From Pristionchus mayeri (lineage: Eukaryota > Nematoda > Chromadorea > Rhabditida > Neodiplogasteridae): 64,000 nt of DNA. The DNA lies in contig BTRK01000002.1 of assembly GCA_036245805.1 (NCBI GenBank), positions 37,120,661-37,184,660 on the forward strand. The letters run 5' to 3'. Made by a program: the position numbers and the translations under genes. This document shows positions 52,551 through 64,000 of this stretch, piece after piece. Each line of letters starts with the position of its first letter. The first letter of the stretch is position 1. A model generated the notes under the pieces. That model saw only the letters and a program-made list of their open reading frames with translations, made no database searches and was not told the DNA's origin.

Positions 52551-55357
52551 ACTATTACAGTTCGAGCCCTTAGTGCACGAGCCAATCGATATGGTAGATG
52601 ACATAGCCGATTCAATGTCCGACCTGCCGTTCCACATGCCGACTCCACAACACACTAGGTCTCAAGTGCGTACAACAATATATTTATTCAAAGAATCTCG
52701 AAATTCAAAAACAATAGAGAAAAAAACAGAAAGAAAAATCAATTAGAGAAACGACGAAAGCCTCCTTACTAATTGCTATTAGCTTTATTCAAATGAAATC
52801 CATAAACGAAACAATAATTGAAATGCACTAGTATCATTTATTGCTAGGACAATAACGAGAAAATAATACTTCATATATTGGCATATCAATTTAGTCCTAC
52901 GTCCAATCTCAACAAACGATGCTATATGAAGTGACGTCAGAAACTGGTGTCCTATGTGACCCACCCACCACTAAACTACGCACCGACTACGTTCTAGTCA
53001 AGATGGACTGCCTCCTATCCCTCTTCTCTCGCTGCCACGAGTGTGGCATGAAGGAGATAAAGGACGACTCGTTCAAGTCGCATACCGTAGGATCAGCTCT
53101 GTGCCTGGAATGGTTTTGTAACGTGTGTGAAAGGATAGTCAAGTGGTCTTCTCAACCGGTGATCGGAGGCTACTTCGAGGGAAACATTAAGTTGACAACA
53201 GCAGTGCACACCACTGCAGTTTCACTCCCGGTTAGTCTATATAAATCTATTGGAAAGTAGAACTACTTAGTATGAACGATCGCAATGTGCAATAACCCAG
53301 GAACGGCATTCAGAGACTACTGGAGGCTGGAAAAGCAATGCGGCTCACCCTTCCTTGCTACCGAACCATGCGAAAAGAATTGAAAGAGATAGTTATGCCC
53401 GCCGTGGGTGTAGTATTCGCACGACACATGGCACAAGCAGAAGCGACTGTGAGAGGAGCCAACCCAGTTAGTCGTTATTCCTCACACTATGAAAATTATA
53501 ATCTTTCTAATCATTGTGGGCACTCTCACTCTTGTCTCACCTGATCCAGCTTCCTGCTCTTCTCATCCAGGCAGCTTGCGCAGCCCACCCTCAATGTCCC
53601 AATAAGGGGATACCAAATCTACCCAACAACCCCTGGTTTCCCCCACCTTTGGAACTCCTCCAACTTCGATCTTGACTTTTTAAGGAGATTCCGCGACGCC
53701 CGACACTGAAATGTATAGAGGCATTATGTATACTTCAAATATATTTGAGAGACACGGTAGAAAGAACAGATTCCAAAGGAGTGGCCGGGTGGGCATCTGA
53801 GGCAGAGATGTATGGTATCTGGGATAACTGTAATATCGATTAGGTACGGTATCTCGACTTTCTAAAAATAAAGTTAATTCGTGATTGCCGGGGTTACGGT
53901 AGGTTGGGGGAGGTTACGGTAGAGATGTATGGTATCTGGGGTTACTGTACTATCGATTAGGTACGGTACTTAGTCTTGGCCTACCATGACTTACCTATCG
54001 AATTTACCATGACTCATGTTTACTCTGTGGGGAACAATGCAAAATTGAACCGACCTATTTTACTCCCGAAGAGTCCTTCTTCCTCTGCTTCCGTCACCCC
54101 CCCGATAGTCTCCTGAAATCAGTTAGACATATCGTTTTGGCAACACATCCTTCTCTTCTTATTGGCAAATAAATCTAATTTGAGAGATTAAATTTTAGTA
54201 CGGTATGGCATTCTCCTCAGTATCACAACTTGTAAACGTTTCAGGCAGGAGTCGGAGTGGCAGTCGATGGAAGGTATTTGCACATGGGTCATACTGCTCC
54301 CAATGGGACTGTACCATTCATCGACATCCACACCAACATCATATTCAATGTGAAGAACATGCATAAAGACATGCGGGGGATCGGTAGCGTTAGTTGATGT
54401 GAGTAATGTGCACACTCATTTATTACAGAAGGCATTAGTGGTCGCATGGAGAAGGAAGGAGTGCGGATCGGACTCTTGGAACTGCAGGCAAAACAGTTCA
54501 CGGTTAGATATCCACACTATCCACCGCATTACCCTACTAGTTTCTATTGGAACTCGAGATAACTATGCAAGAAATGGCTATCGCCGATCGGATCGGAGTT
54601 ATGATATAGCAATCTAAATGTAGTCATTTACTGAGGAGCCATTCCTAACTGTAACGTGACTCATTCCTTAGATCACTTCGCTCGTATCTGACAACGATGG
54701 AAAGATAAAGAAGATGATGGAAGATCATCCTCGATTCTCTCAAATTGTCCACCATTGTGACTTTTGGCACCTGGTAAAAGGACTCAACAAGGTGTTACGA
54801 GAGGTATTCGGTTTACATTATATCACAAAATACTAAGCAGAATTAATATCGAACGGTGCATTGAATGCATTCAGTTAGCGAAGAGGAAAGAATGTCCTAA
54901 CCTCGAATACTGGCGGCGCAAGATCGTGGACCACTGCTATGCAATGCATGAAAAGTTCCCGGATGACAGAAACACTGGGCTGGAATACATGAAGAGTACC
55001 CTCGCGCACGTCTGCGACAGACATACTCATTTCGAGAAGGTAGTTAGTATACACATTGGTACATGCGTTTATTCAGGGTAGAAAAGAGATAGCTGTTCAG
55101 ATTCCATTCCTGAAAGGAATCTCTGGATGTCTCCATCATGATCTGTCCGAAGAGTCGAAGAGTCACAAGATTGACAGGAAGAGCAATGAATTCGCACTTC
55201 TCAAGCATGCTCTTCTCAAGCCGTCCTTCACCAAGAGCTTCCTCCGAGCAGCTCCAAAAATGAATACCTCACCTTGCTAGAACTTCAACAGCGTTCTCAA
55301 TCTGTACGCACCAAAGACCATTGCAAGGTTAGTGAATAAACACATCCAACCAATATA

Positions 55358-56380
55358 TTAGGTTGAGTCATAAGTTTTTTCCAATTTTGGAGGTGCAATT
55401 CAAAGTAACCTAAAAAGCGCTCTTAAAATCCTATCAGTACAGATCCGTAGGATAAGGTAGGGGTATAGTTCACACTTATAATCAAATGTTCGAATTGTGC
55501 CGTGCGTTTAAATCATTGAAGTAATCGGTCGTTATTCACGATCGAATTTTTTACGAAAATTTTGAAAGAGTTGGACTCGCTGTTTCTTTGCAGGGAAAAT
55601 AGGCTGGACATCTTCACATACATTATTGAGAAGCCCCTTGAATGCTCTTTTAAAAAAGTGGTTGAAAGCGGTGCTAGCTTACTCAATTCCAGTATTAGAG
55701 AATTTCAAATGAGCCACGTAGAAAATAAATCACACTTGAGTTGACAATTTTCCTGCCTTTTATGTTATAGAGACTGGCTTTTGTATAGGAGCGCTTTAAT
55801 CTTACTTTATGGAGTAACTTTACCATTTCGTGAAATTTGGGACCTCGCCTCATCCCCTTTTCAAAAATGAGATTTATTGAAAAATCATGATATTCGCCTC
55901 ACCGATCAAAATTTTGACTTTTAGTTGTTATTTTTGGAGTACCTTTTCTGAATTCGCAGGAATCCCATGACTATGCGAAGCTAATGAGGGATAGAAACAC
56001 ATTTTGGTCATGGCGAACTGAACACGACTCTGAAATTTGCACCTTATTTGAACAGGTCTTCTGTGCCAAATCCGAATCACATGTATTATTGTGATGTACG
56101 TTCATCACACTTCACGATAGTGTTTATTATTTTGCCCAATCACGACTCACTGGAAAGATCTAATCTGAGAAAGTCGCAGCTACATTCGTAGCTGCGGATA
56201 CTTTGACTTCAAACTATGAACACTAGGCCCTCTCAAGAGGCCTGGACTAAAATGCGCTAAAGAGAGCATCCATGCATTAATAATATGTAAATATCAAAAT
56301 GATAATCAACTAGAACCAAAGACCAGATTATGCGAAACATTTAAAAGTAAAAATTGGAAAAAACTTATGACTCAACCTGA
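55358..56380. mobile_element. mariner-type non-autonomous element, 1023 bp
   Basis: Inverted ends TTAGGTTGAGTCATAAGTTT / TCAGGTTGAGTCATAAGTTT, TA duplication at 55356-55357 and 56381-56382. Lies in the intron before the exon at 56431 of the transposase-type gene. Related to the element at 49.1 kb but with a different third base block in the ends (GAGTCA against GTTCAT). Confidence 0.85.
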
Positions 56381-57345
56381 TAGAACCTCATTGAAACTTC
56401 AAATCTCCCGCTACCAATTCATCCATTTAGCTCGCAAGTGGCATACGACGAGAAGGTGAAACTTGCCGTGATGCACCATAACACACTTGCAATGGCGGAG
56501 GTTGTCGGTGTGCGAACAGAGAAGTCATCCCACCAGACAAATGCGAAGGGGAGAGAGGCAAAATGTGTGAAGAGGAAGAAGGACGAAGTGCCCCATGAGT
56601 GGAGGGATGAAGTTAGTGCATTGAACAGTTAGTAGGAATGGACATCAAATCAATCAATAATGACACAGCGAAGCACCAGAAAACTAAATTATTATTTTAC
56701 CAGGTGTGGAGTGAGGTGGAGGGAGTCATCCGGAAGATCAGAGAGAAGGCATTCATGGAGAAGGTCGGAATCCCGGACTCGAAGCGATACATGGCAGCGA
56801 TCATCGAGCAGGATGAAGAATCGGACGGAGATGTCAAGGGCGAGGAGAGCGAAGTATCCATCGAGTATGGAGTGGGATACGAAGAGTATATCGATTTCGA
56901 CGCCAATCCAACTGCTCTTTCCGAGGACGATGCAGAGCATGAGGACGGAGTGGAGATGGGCGAGTCCCGAGGAGAAGAAGAGACGGTGGAGGAGGGACTT
57001 GGAGGAGTGGAAGAGGAGTCGGTGCCTTCCTCTGGATCAGACTGGAGTGAGGGAGAGGAGAAGGTGGGGATAGTTGTGGGGAGTGGACGAGGAACAGGAA
57101 GAGGACGAGGACTTGGGCCAGGCCGCGGCAGGGTGGGAGGAGCATCCAGTGGGAAGGGACGAGAGGCAGTTGGACTGGAGACTTCGGAAGAAGAAGATGA
57201 AGAGGATCCTCGTGAGAAGCAGGAAAGGAAGAGGAAGGCGAAGAGAGGGCAGGAGGATGGAGGGGATGGAGAAGATGAGGGATCCGATGGCGGCGACACG
57301 ACCTACGAACCACCCAAGAGAGGAAGAGTGAAGAGAGAAGCATAG

Positions 57346-57675
57346 AGGGGACAGAGGGTAGGGTTAGGATCATGCATAGGCCAGTTAATATTGTTAGAAA
57401 GAGCTAAATTAATTGTTTTTTCCCGGAGACTATCACTTGTTACATCACTTACTTCGTTCACTCTGCATTGTCGCCCGAGTTCGTGTAGAGTAGTTGACCT
57501 TAATTAGACTGAACGTTTTTTTAGGAACACATTAATGGATAAAAACATACAAAACATTGCGAATCTCTATCACATTATCACTATTATCACATTATCTATC
57601 ACAGAATATCGCAAAAAGAAGATGGCAATATTGAGACCTGAGAACAACTTGAGAGTTAATGATTACCGTAATCTC
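57346..57675. other. between convergent genes, nothing recognised
   Basis: 3' flank of the transposase-type gene and of the minus-strand DOP1-like gene. Several TTAA sites occur, but none is flanked by a convincing inverted terminal repeat. Confidence 0.4.
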
Positions 57676-57679
57676 TCAC

Positions 57680-60406
57680 CTTCTCAGCCGACAGCGAGTC
57701 ATCCGCCAGCACGCCCAACAGGAACATGAGTATTCTGGAAAAAATATGATTTTTATTTGGAAAATAAGCAATGCTTTATACTACAAAGAAAAAACAGGTC
57801 GTTCACTTGCCAAAAGAGGAGATACTACGATGGAATTCTTGCGTACCTATTGAATGGCTTAGGCTGCGCATTCTCCGCGAGCATTCCCTCTTCGTCACTG
57901 CGAGTGAGCGTCCAGATACGATGGAATGTACGCGCTGCCTCCGTTGCGAGCACCTGATGGAAATTGACTATCAATTAGAACACAAAAGCTTCCAGCATGT
58001 TTAGTGAAACAACTGGTAGAGTTCGGGTTACACGTTGTTCATAAGATTGAATGAGATTCGCATCATCAATAGCAATACTATCTTTTTTTTGTGGTAACTA
58101 TCAATAAAAAAGAGAACGATACAATAACAATAGATCTATGATCTCTGACCGAGTCATCCGTCGTCAGTGCCTTCATCATGATATTCTCCACCACGCTACT
58201 CGGTTCGGCGGCATTTCTCGAGTGGAGGAGAAGCACCAGACGAGCACCCGCAGACTGAATAAGATTAATGTATTTTGATCTTAAAAACGAGAGTTAGTAT
58301 TCACGCGCATGGTTGACTCGTGCTTCACTGTGATCCTTTAACGCTTCGCAAAGTCTCCAAGCGATTATACTTTCCTAATCTTGTTTCAAAAACCTACTTG
58401 TTTCAAAGTCGGCAAACTGCAACAGCAATGCTTTCATCGCACGAAGAAGAGGCCAACGGGAGACGACTACAAATTGGTGGTTTAGAGAAATAAGGAGAGG
58501 AAGATCGGTTCAAGGTACACTGTTTCCTTTTCGAGAAAAGTTGCAACATCAGATTGACCGGCAACAATTTCAACTATTGAATCAATGTGAAATGGGATTG
58601 GGTTTTTAGCACAGAAAGTCGTGTGACACATCGGCTCACAATGAAGCTTCTCATTTTAAGGCAACGCTTCAACACCAGATTAACCAGCTAGATATTAAAC
58701 TCTAAAAAAATTAATATAAAAATACCGTACCCCTGTGGTCACGGTAGTATCGGCAGATGGTTGTCATCAGTCTCTGGCACTCCTCAAGACAAGCCTCCAT
58801 CATTGCCTGCTCTGCAACGGTCGATAATTGAGCTACAGTACTCCATGCATTACCGTATTCAACAAAACCTCCCACCAACAGCAAGTAAGAAAGACAATGA
58901 CAGTTCTGGCTTTGAAACACAGATCAGACGGGATAACAGCAAGAACCCCTCCACACAAACCTTGCTTATCGACGAGACTCGCCAGGAATGCCTTGTTCGG
59001 CGACTCATGTTCGAATATCATATTCCAATCGCACTACCGTACCTGCTCGGGTTACTGTAGTCGAGTCGAGTGGGGAGGCCGCGCAGAGTAGATCAAGGAG
59101 ATTCCTCTGGACGAGCGGCGAGCCCATGTCCTCACCCGCTGCGCACAGGGCTGATACCTGGGAAGGAGTTGGTAATTGGCAGCGTTGTAAACTTGTTAAA
59201 TTCATGTCTCAACTAATCTTCAGCTACAATACTTTAGCATTGTTACTAATTACTCGTGGTTTTGGTAGTTAGATTCGTCACCGGCAAATCATACAATACA
59301 CTCATACACCACCTCACTCCCTCCTCACCATGTGATGTATGTTGTCTCCGATAATCCTCAACTGTTCATCGATCGATTTTAACTTGTCGAATTTCGTATT
59401 CACGTAGATCAGAGCGGGAAGTCGAACGGAGGGAGAACCGAGTACCTGTGAGATTGGGGTTGATTGTTCAGCAAAAATTTGCTCGCGAACACGCCTGCGC
59501 GTTTAGTGTCTCACAAGAAATACGAATGCAGTAACATTTTTTAGATCAACGATAATCAACCAGGCAGTGCAATAAATATTATACATTAAGAATTTTATCC
59601 CTGATCATGCGCTTGCTCTGACTAATCGATAAACGCGACTACCGTATCGTTCTAGATATTGATCTCACCTTGGTGGTGCAGTGGTCCATGAGGGGGAAGA
59701 GGTCGACGGCGAAGAGATACAACTGCTTCGGGAGTGCCTCCTGGCCGAGAATGTCGAATATCTGCTTGTAGGTCTCCAGTGCCTTCTGATGGACTCCTGC
59801 GATGAAGCGGTACGGTAATCGATTCGCTAGATTCAATCGATAATATTTGTCGCTGTTTGCATTAATCTATACATTCGAATATAACTTGAGATATTGACAG
59901 CGGTATTTGAATTATTGTTCACCAATCAATACTATTTTCAATCATACTACTTCTTCGACAACTAATGCACCCCCCACAGATTTCAACTAATCGATATCTA
60001 CGAATACAGCCTCCCGTTAGCAATCGATCGCTCACCCATGGGCAGGGCGGGATGGAGGCACTGCGAGAGTCGTTTGGCTACCGTAACCGCCTTCGGGATG
60101 TCACCGTACTTGGCGTGTTGGGAGAACACCTGGAACAAGGTTTATTGATCGCGCTAGCTCCAAAGCCCGACGCGGAACATTGACAAACATAACATCATGT
60201 ATTATCGCGAGTGTTCCAGCGAAATAACAGGCTGATAGTCCATACCCTAACCAATGAAAGTTTAGCAGGATCGATCGGTAGAGAAAATCGATATTACTGA
60301 AATTAGATCAAACCTTGGCGAGCTTGCCCAGCGCAGAGATGAGGTCGGCCCAATCGATGGTGTTCTCGAACGACTTGAGAGCCTTGACGACAGCGATTAC
60401 GTATTG
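57680..60406 (-). CDS. DOP1/PAD-1-like protein, partial
   Basis: DOP1 (Dopey) proteins act in Golgi-endosome traffic and, in worms, cell patterning. Minus-strand exons follow the DOP1 N-terminal order: 60314-60406 (VIAVVKALKSFENTIDWADL, ISALGKLAK), 60036-60129 (VTVAKRLSQCLHPALPMG), 59669-59796 (GVHQKALETYKQIFDILGQE, LYLFAVDLFPLMDHC), about 59330-59445 (LGSPSVRLPALIYVNTKF), about 59048-59160 (EDMGSPLVQRNLLDLLCAAS), about 58734-58850, about 58148-58265 (ARLVLLLHSRNAAEPSS), about 57855-57955 (EAARTFHRIWTLTRSDEEGM) and about 57680-57733 (LMFLLGVLADDSLSAE). Two oddities: about 60 residues normally found between DHCTTK and LGSPSV have no exon here, and the first exon with ATG is not located (upstream of 60407). 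DOP1 proteins are far longer, so this may be a partial copy, or the remaining exons lie elsewhere. Confidence 0.7.
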
Positions 60407-61232
60407 CTGAAGTAATTAATGCAATCTTTTTCTTCAACTCTGGGATTAAATAAGCAAGTAAAACCAATAACTTTGTAATTCCTCGTGCAGGAGTGGGCTC
60501 AGTTACTTCGCAGACGACCGATTGTATTCCGCTGAAATGGGACAAATGATCGAATGACGATCATGACAATAGAAACATCACAAAACTGCGATATATTTAG
60601 GGAAAGCAACAATGAGGAAAAGAGCTCAGTGCAATAAATCGAAACAACAAGGCAGTAAAACGTGTAGCATGCTAACAACGAACAATTCTACGTGGAGGGC
60701 ACGTTTGATTCACCCTGAATAAGCAGTGGCAGAATCGCGGGGCGAGTTATCAGTATTTAAAATGCAGATTATACGCAAGTTACGCGAAAGCGAAGTCACC
60801 GCAACTAGAGAAGTTAACTCGTCATTGCAATTAGAGGTTTGGCATCGCATAGCAGGCTTAAAAGACCCACTACTACTTCAATTCATTGCGGGAAAGATGT
60901 CTAGATCGTTATACAACACATTATAATAAAAATTGACAAGCAAGAAAAGGTTAAACGACAGCAAAACGTCAGTAAAGTCAATGCCAGTGGCGCCACTTGG
61001 CAAAGTGCCAACTTGTCGATGTCGAAACCTCTCCCACCATGGATGGAACACGCTGGAACACCATGGAACACGCTCCCGTTCGAATTAATGCAATTTTCGA
61101 AGTCTAATTTCACCCCTGGCATATTTTTATTTTTATTTTTTTTTTTTCGTAATAATTTAGTTTTAATTGTATATTTCAATAAACAAAAGCCATGAAAAAT
61201 AAAAATGTAATATTTCGGGCCACCGTATCCCT
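60407..61232. other. upstream of DOP1-like gene, nothing firm
   Basis: Should contain the first exon of the DOP1-like gene but I cannot place it. A 66-codon plus-strand frame at 60726-60926 is unsupported. Confidence 0.35.
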
Positions 61233-61236
61233 TTAA

Positions 61237-62402
61237 ATGATCATATCTCCGTTTAAAATGAAGATAGAAGGTCGTTCTTTTTTTCCAAAGATAGCTACTA
61301 TCATGCACTATAAGTTTATATGGAAGCCATCATTCCAGGTCCACATCCTGGTGAGGGGCGGTCGGGTGTAAAAGTGATATAAATTTGCAAATCGGAAAAA
61401 GATCATAGGTTATCATGCTTACGTTGCAGTACATATAAATGTCTAACCTTTCGCCAAAAATTAGCCAAATCGGAGTAGGAACAAAAAAATCGTGCGGCGA
61501 CCTCAAAATGAGTTCCGAACAAGAGTATTACCGTATCTTTAATTGCCTTTCTTTGGGCTCAAAATTGTTCAACAACATCCAAAACAACATTATAAGTTAA
61601 TTCCCCCATGTTGTAACACTTTCATTGGTCTCAATTGGTCATCGTTCCGAAAAATTGAAAATCGATATTTTGACACCCCATAACTCGCGGGATGGGTCCA
61701 AGTTAACTAAATGGGTTACAAATAATGTAAATACATCCCTCGAAACAGCTCAAACAAAAAGGGCTAGTGAAAAGAAAAGATTTCACCTGAAGAATCAACG
61801 GAAACACGCAAAACTGTGACTCCGGTAAAAATAGGGATAGATACTGGGCTTTTGGTTAGAAATGTAGAGCACGATGAGCTAAACATTTCATCTGTTGAAA
61901 GTGAGTTTCTATCTTTACGTTGAAGCATGCTACAGAGCCTGGAAGTTGGCCAGAAATAGGCTAGAATCCCCAGAGAGCGCGTGCTCTAACCGTCTGGCGC
62001 TCTCGCCGCCTGACCTTCCCCTCTCTCCCCTCTATTTAGCGCTCCCCTCGGCCCGTTTCCCGTCGTTTCTGGTCAACTTCCAGGAGCTGTAGCTCGCGTC
62101 AACATAAATATAGAGACTCACTTTCAACAGATGAAATGTTTAGCTCATCGTGCTCTACATTTCTAAGCAAAAGCTGAGTCTCTATCCCTTTTTTTCCCGG
62201 AGTCACAGTTTTGCGTGTTTCCTTGGATTCTTCAGGTGAAATTTCCTCTTTTCAGTAGCCCTTTTTGTTTGAGCTATTTCGAGGGATGTATTTACATTAT
62301 TTGTAACCCATTTAGTCCATATAAACTTATAGTGCATGATGGTAGCTATCTTTGGAAAAAAGAACGACCTTCTATCTTCATTTTAAACAGAGATATGATC
62401 AT
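61237..62402. mobile_element. TTAA-flanked 1.17-kb palindromic element
   Basis: Inverted arms from ATGATCATATCTCCGTTTAA (61237) to its reverse complement (62383-62402), flanked by TTAA at 61233-61236 and 62403-62406, axis near 62035. The central part (GAGAGCGCGTGCTCTAACCG, CCCCTCTATTTAGCGCT) is shared with the axis of the 25.9-31.0 kb foldback and preserves the mariner-free site. Confidence 0.8.
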
Positions 62403-62406
62403 TTAA

Positions 62407-62625
62407 GTGTGTCCGATTTGGCTGTCTAAATGCGATAGCGCCAAGTTTGGCCTTCTGAATCTCGAAGATGACGACAGATATCAAAATTCTGACGACGCAG
62501 TTTTAAAGAGCATCATTCAAAGTACTTATAACCAAAATTATAGCGGAATCGGACAAACTTGAATCCTATCGCCGCTGCACCTCCTCAAATGGTCGATTCT
62601 CTCGCGATTCGCCTCATATGAGGCC
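62407..62625. repeat. single arm of long foldback family
   Basis: Reverse-complement match to 51090-51302 and to the outer arms at 25.9-31.0 kb, ending in CGCCTCATATGAGG. It abuts the TTAA at 62403. Confidence 0.75.
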
Positions 62626-63180
62626 GGTCGCCTAAGAATCGGACAATCGAGTGGTGGGGGCTGGCACAGTGAAATTACAAAAATCTGTGAAATGAGGTTT
62701 TCGAGGGTGCTGATCAGCGTGATCAACTTCATTTCTCACCAATTCGACCGGTGCAGCCGGGCTGCATGTCAGTCAATTTTAGTGATTTTGACACAACTCA
62801 GTGAGTACGTTAGGAAATAGCATGATTGTACAGCAAGTCCTTCTTGACATGCAGATTCCGACGTTGAAATTGACTTGTTAAATTTCAAGTCGTGAAAAAA
62901 TAAAAGTATTGTTCTCGAACACAAGGTAAATGTGGAACTAGCTTTTTGCATGGCTAGATGCGCCGTGTTCTAACGATCATTTTTCGTACGCTATGTGTAG
63001 AGTTTGGAGAATACTATTTTCTGCTAAGAGCCGTTTTATATCATCGTTTTACATTCCCTCCTCCACCCTCACCGTGATCCGATGAGGCAAGAATGATGAA
63101 TGGGCAAATTTATTTATGTTTCATTAAATGTTGAAGAGTTGTGTTTCCATTTTTCTTCTACTCGCCATGAAACATATTTA
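62626..63180. other. intergenic, nothing recognised
   Basis: Short frames only; no repeat end or RNA gene seen until the TTAA at 63178-63181. Confidence 0.35.
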
Positions 63181-63181
63181 A

Positions 63182-64000
63182 AGGGACCTGGAAACGTAAA
63201 ACCATATTCTCTCTGTTGGTGTAAAATGATCCCAAAACATCACTAAAAATAATAAAAAAATTGAAAAAAATATTTAAATTCATTCGTGATTTTAAAAATC
63301 CCGTTCAAATTAATTGTTCCGCTTGTTCGGCCCGAGAACGATATTTTGCGATAAGCAGCGTTTCTCTCGGGTCAAGATCACACTACAAACTACAAACTTC
63401 GCTGCTTGAAACCGGCCGTGTATAAGCGCTGATACGCAGTCAAGTTCGGGGGGCGCCACTACGCTCCCTGTTCTCTTGCCGTTTCTGCTCAATTTTGGCT
63501 GCTGTTTATCAATTTTTATTTCGTCTATTCTCCCAGTTCATCTATTGTTGAGCCCACTAAACACCATAATTAGCGCCATGTGTACTGTTTTGCTTCAATT
63601 ATTGCCCCGTGTTGTATAGGAATCTTGCTAATAGCTAATTATCCTTATCCCTATTCACAGACACTCGCATCTTTGCTCACTCCCCTTCCCTCAGTTGTTT
63701 ACGTGCCCTGTGCAGTTGTTGACGGGAGTGTGTCCTCTCTTTCTCTGCACTCTCTTCACTCGCTCGCACTATCGAGAGGTCTTTCCCTGTCTAGGGAACA
63801 CTTCGCTGCTTGGATCTGGCCGTGGTTTGCCGTTGATCGACAGCCGGGCTGGAGAGACTCCACCACGCGCCCTTCTCGCTTGTCATTTCTGGTCGTTTTC
63901 GTCAGCTGTTTTCTATTTTTTACGCGTATTTCGTGCAGTCTTCCAGTTTTTCTGCCCACTAAGCACCTCAATTAGTTTCATGCGTACTGCTTTGCTCATA
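63182..64000. repeat. TTAA-bounded repeat with diverged 400-bp tandem duplication
   Basis: Starts after TTAA with AGGGACCTGGAAACG, similar to the sequence after the TTAA at 51299 (AGGGATCCGGAAATCG), so probably an end of the same element type. Inside, 63395-63600 (CTTCGCTGCTTGAAACCGGC, CTTGCCGTTTCTGCTC, CCCACTAAACACCATAATTAG) is repeated in diverged form at 63800-64000 (CTTCGCTGCTTGGATCTGGC, CTTGTCATTTCTGGTC, CCCACTAAGCACCTCAATTAG). It runs off the window. Confidence 0.6.

Larger units (their letters stand above)
51768..57345 (+). pseudogene. THAP + DDE transposase-type gene (Kolobok-like) with premature TAG and acidic/RG tail
   Basis: Derived from, or part of, a TTAA-specific DNA transposon. 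Exon 51768-51998 encodes a THAP-like C2CH finger (CIAC, REWLLRF, LCHNHF). Later exons: 52561-52665, 52895-about 53250 (zinc site CHEC..CNVC, then GGYFEGNIKLTTAVHT), 53301-53466, 54245-54383 (VGVAVDGRYLHMGH, first catalytic Asp), 54429-54502 (SGRMEKEGVRIGL), 54672-54803 (SLVSDNDGKIKKMM and HHCDFWHLVKGLNKV), 54875-55039, 55077-55327 (NFNSVLNLYAPKTIA), 56431-56611 (AYDEKVKLAVMHHN) and 56704-57345. TAG at 55278-55280 stands directly before NFNSVLNLYAPK, where this family has a conserved Glu, so full-length protein is blocked. The last exon adds a 213-residue acidic tail with GRGRG repeats and a basic end. Phases agree throughout. Exon 2 region is uncertain. No terminal repeats located with confidence. 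Confidence 0.75.

Noticed and set aside
53567..53680. Candidate exon AACAAHPQCPNKGIPNLP in the transposase-type gene
   Set aside because: It ends in a stop, and the neighbouring exons join in phase without it (GANP to AGVGVAVDGR).
56697..57373. Long antisense frames (200 and 179 codons) opposite the transposase-tail exon
   Set aside because: They are Ser/Pro/Leu-rich shadows caused by the purine bias of the sense exon, and have no start or splice context of their own.

Overview
This is a eukaryotic window, and the gene style is that of a free-living nematode of the rhabditid/diplogastrid kind (Pristionchus-like is my guess). The signs are many small exons split by short GT/GC-AG introns, lineage-expanded seven-transmembrane chemoreceptors of the Srh/Sri and Str types, a nematode-style CYP2-clan P450, and very dense small transposons with long foldback (palindromic) repeats. 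There are no operons or ribosome binding sites of bacterial type. Exon chains below were assembled by eye from splice sites, reading phase and family similarity, so boundaries are predictions.

Layout. 0.6-2.1 kb: foldback element carrying a 5'-truncated LINE end. 2.4-5.8 kb (-): an 11-finger C2H2 zinc-finger gene with one finger per exon. 6.5-8.9 kb (-): Srh/Sri-like chemoreceptor with an in-frame stop. 10.5-12.1 kb: hAT-like and mariner-like non-autonomous elements. 12.6-15.0 kb (-): gene for a small secreted Cys-containing protein resembling the ML/GM2-activator lipid-binding fold, followed by three degenerate extra copies of its last exon. 16.3-18.5 kb (+): an almost complete Srh/Sri-like receptor. 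20.1-23.6 kb: two decayed receptors facing each other. 24.3-24.7 and 31.0-31.4 kb (+): two paralogous two-exon genes for 69- and 70-residue proteins that I do not recognise, separated by a 5-kb composite foldback that holds a TTAA-flanked palindrome and an intact DD37D mariner/maT transposon. 32.6-34.2 kb (-): intact receptor. 36.1-42.6 kb (+): P450 swollen by nested elements and probably frameshifted. 42.8-45.3 kb (-): intact Str-type receptor. 46.3-50.8 kb (+): M20 metallopeptidase (ArgE/DapE-like) lacking its C-terminus. 51.8-57.3 kb (+): THAP-plus-DDE transposase-type gene (Kolobok-like) with a premature stop and an acidic/RG-rich tail. 57.7-60.4 kb (-): partial DOP1/PAD-1-like gene. 61.2-62.4 kb: another TTAA-flanked palindrome; 63.2-64 kb: diverged tandem repeat.

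The genes do not form a pathway. They are typical fast-evolving environmental genes (chemoreception, detoxification, secreted lipid binding) in a repeat-rich chromosome-arm-like setting. The most informative material is in how the mobile elements are nested: several insertions can be dated against each other because the opposite arm of a palindrome, or another copy, preserves the empty site.
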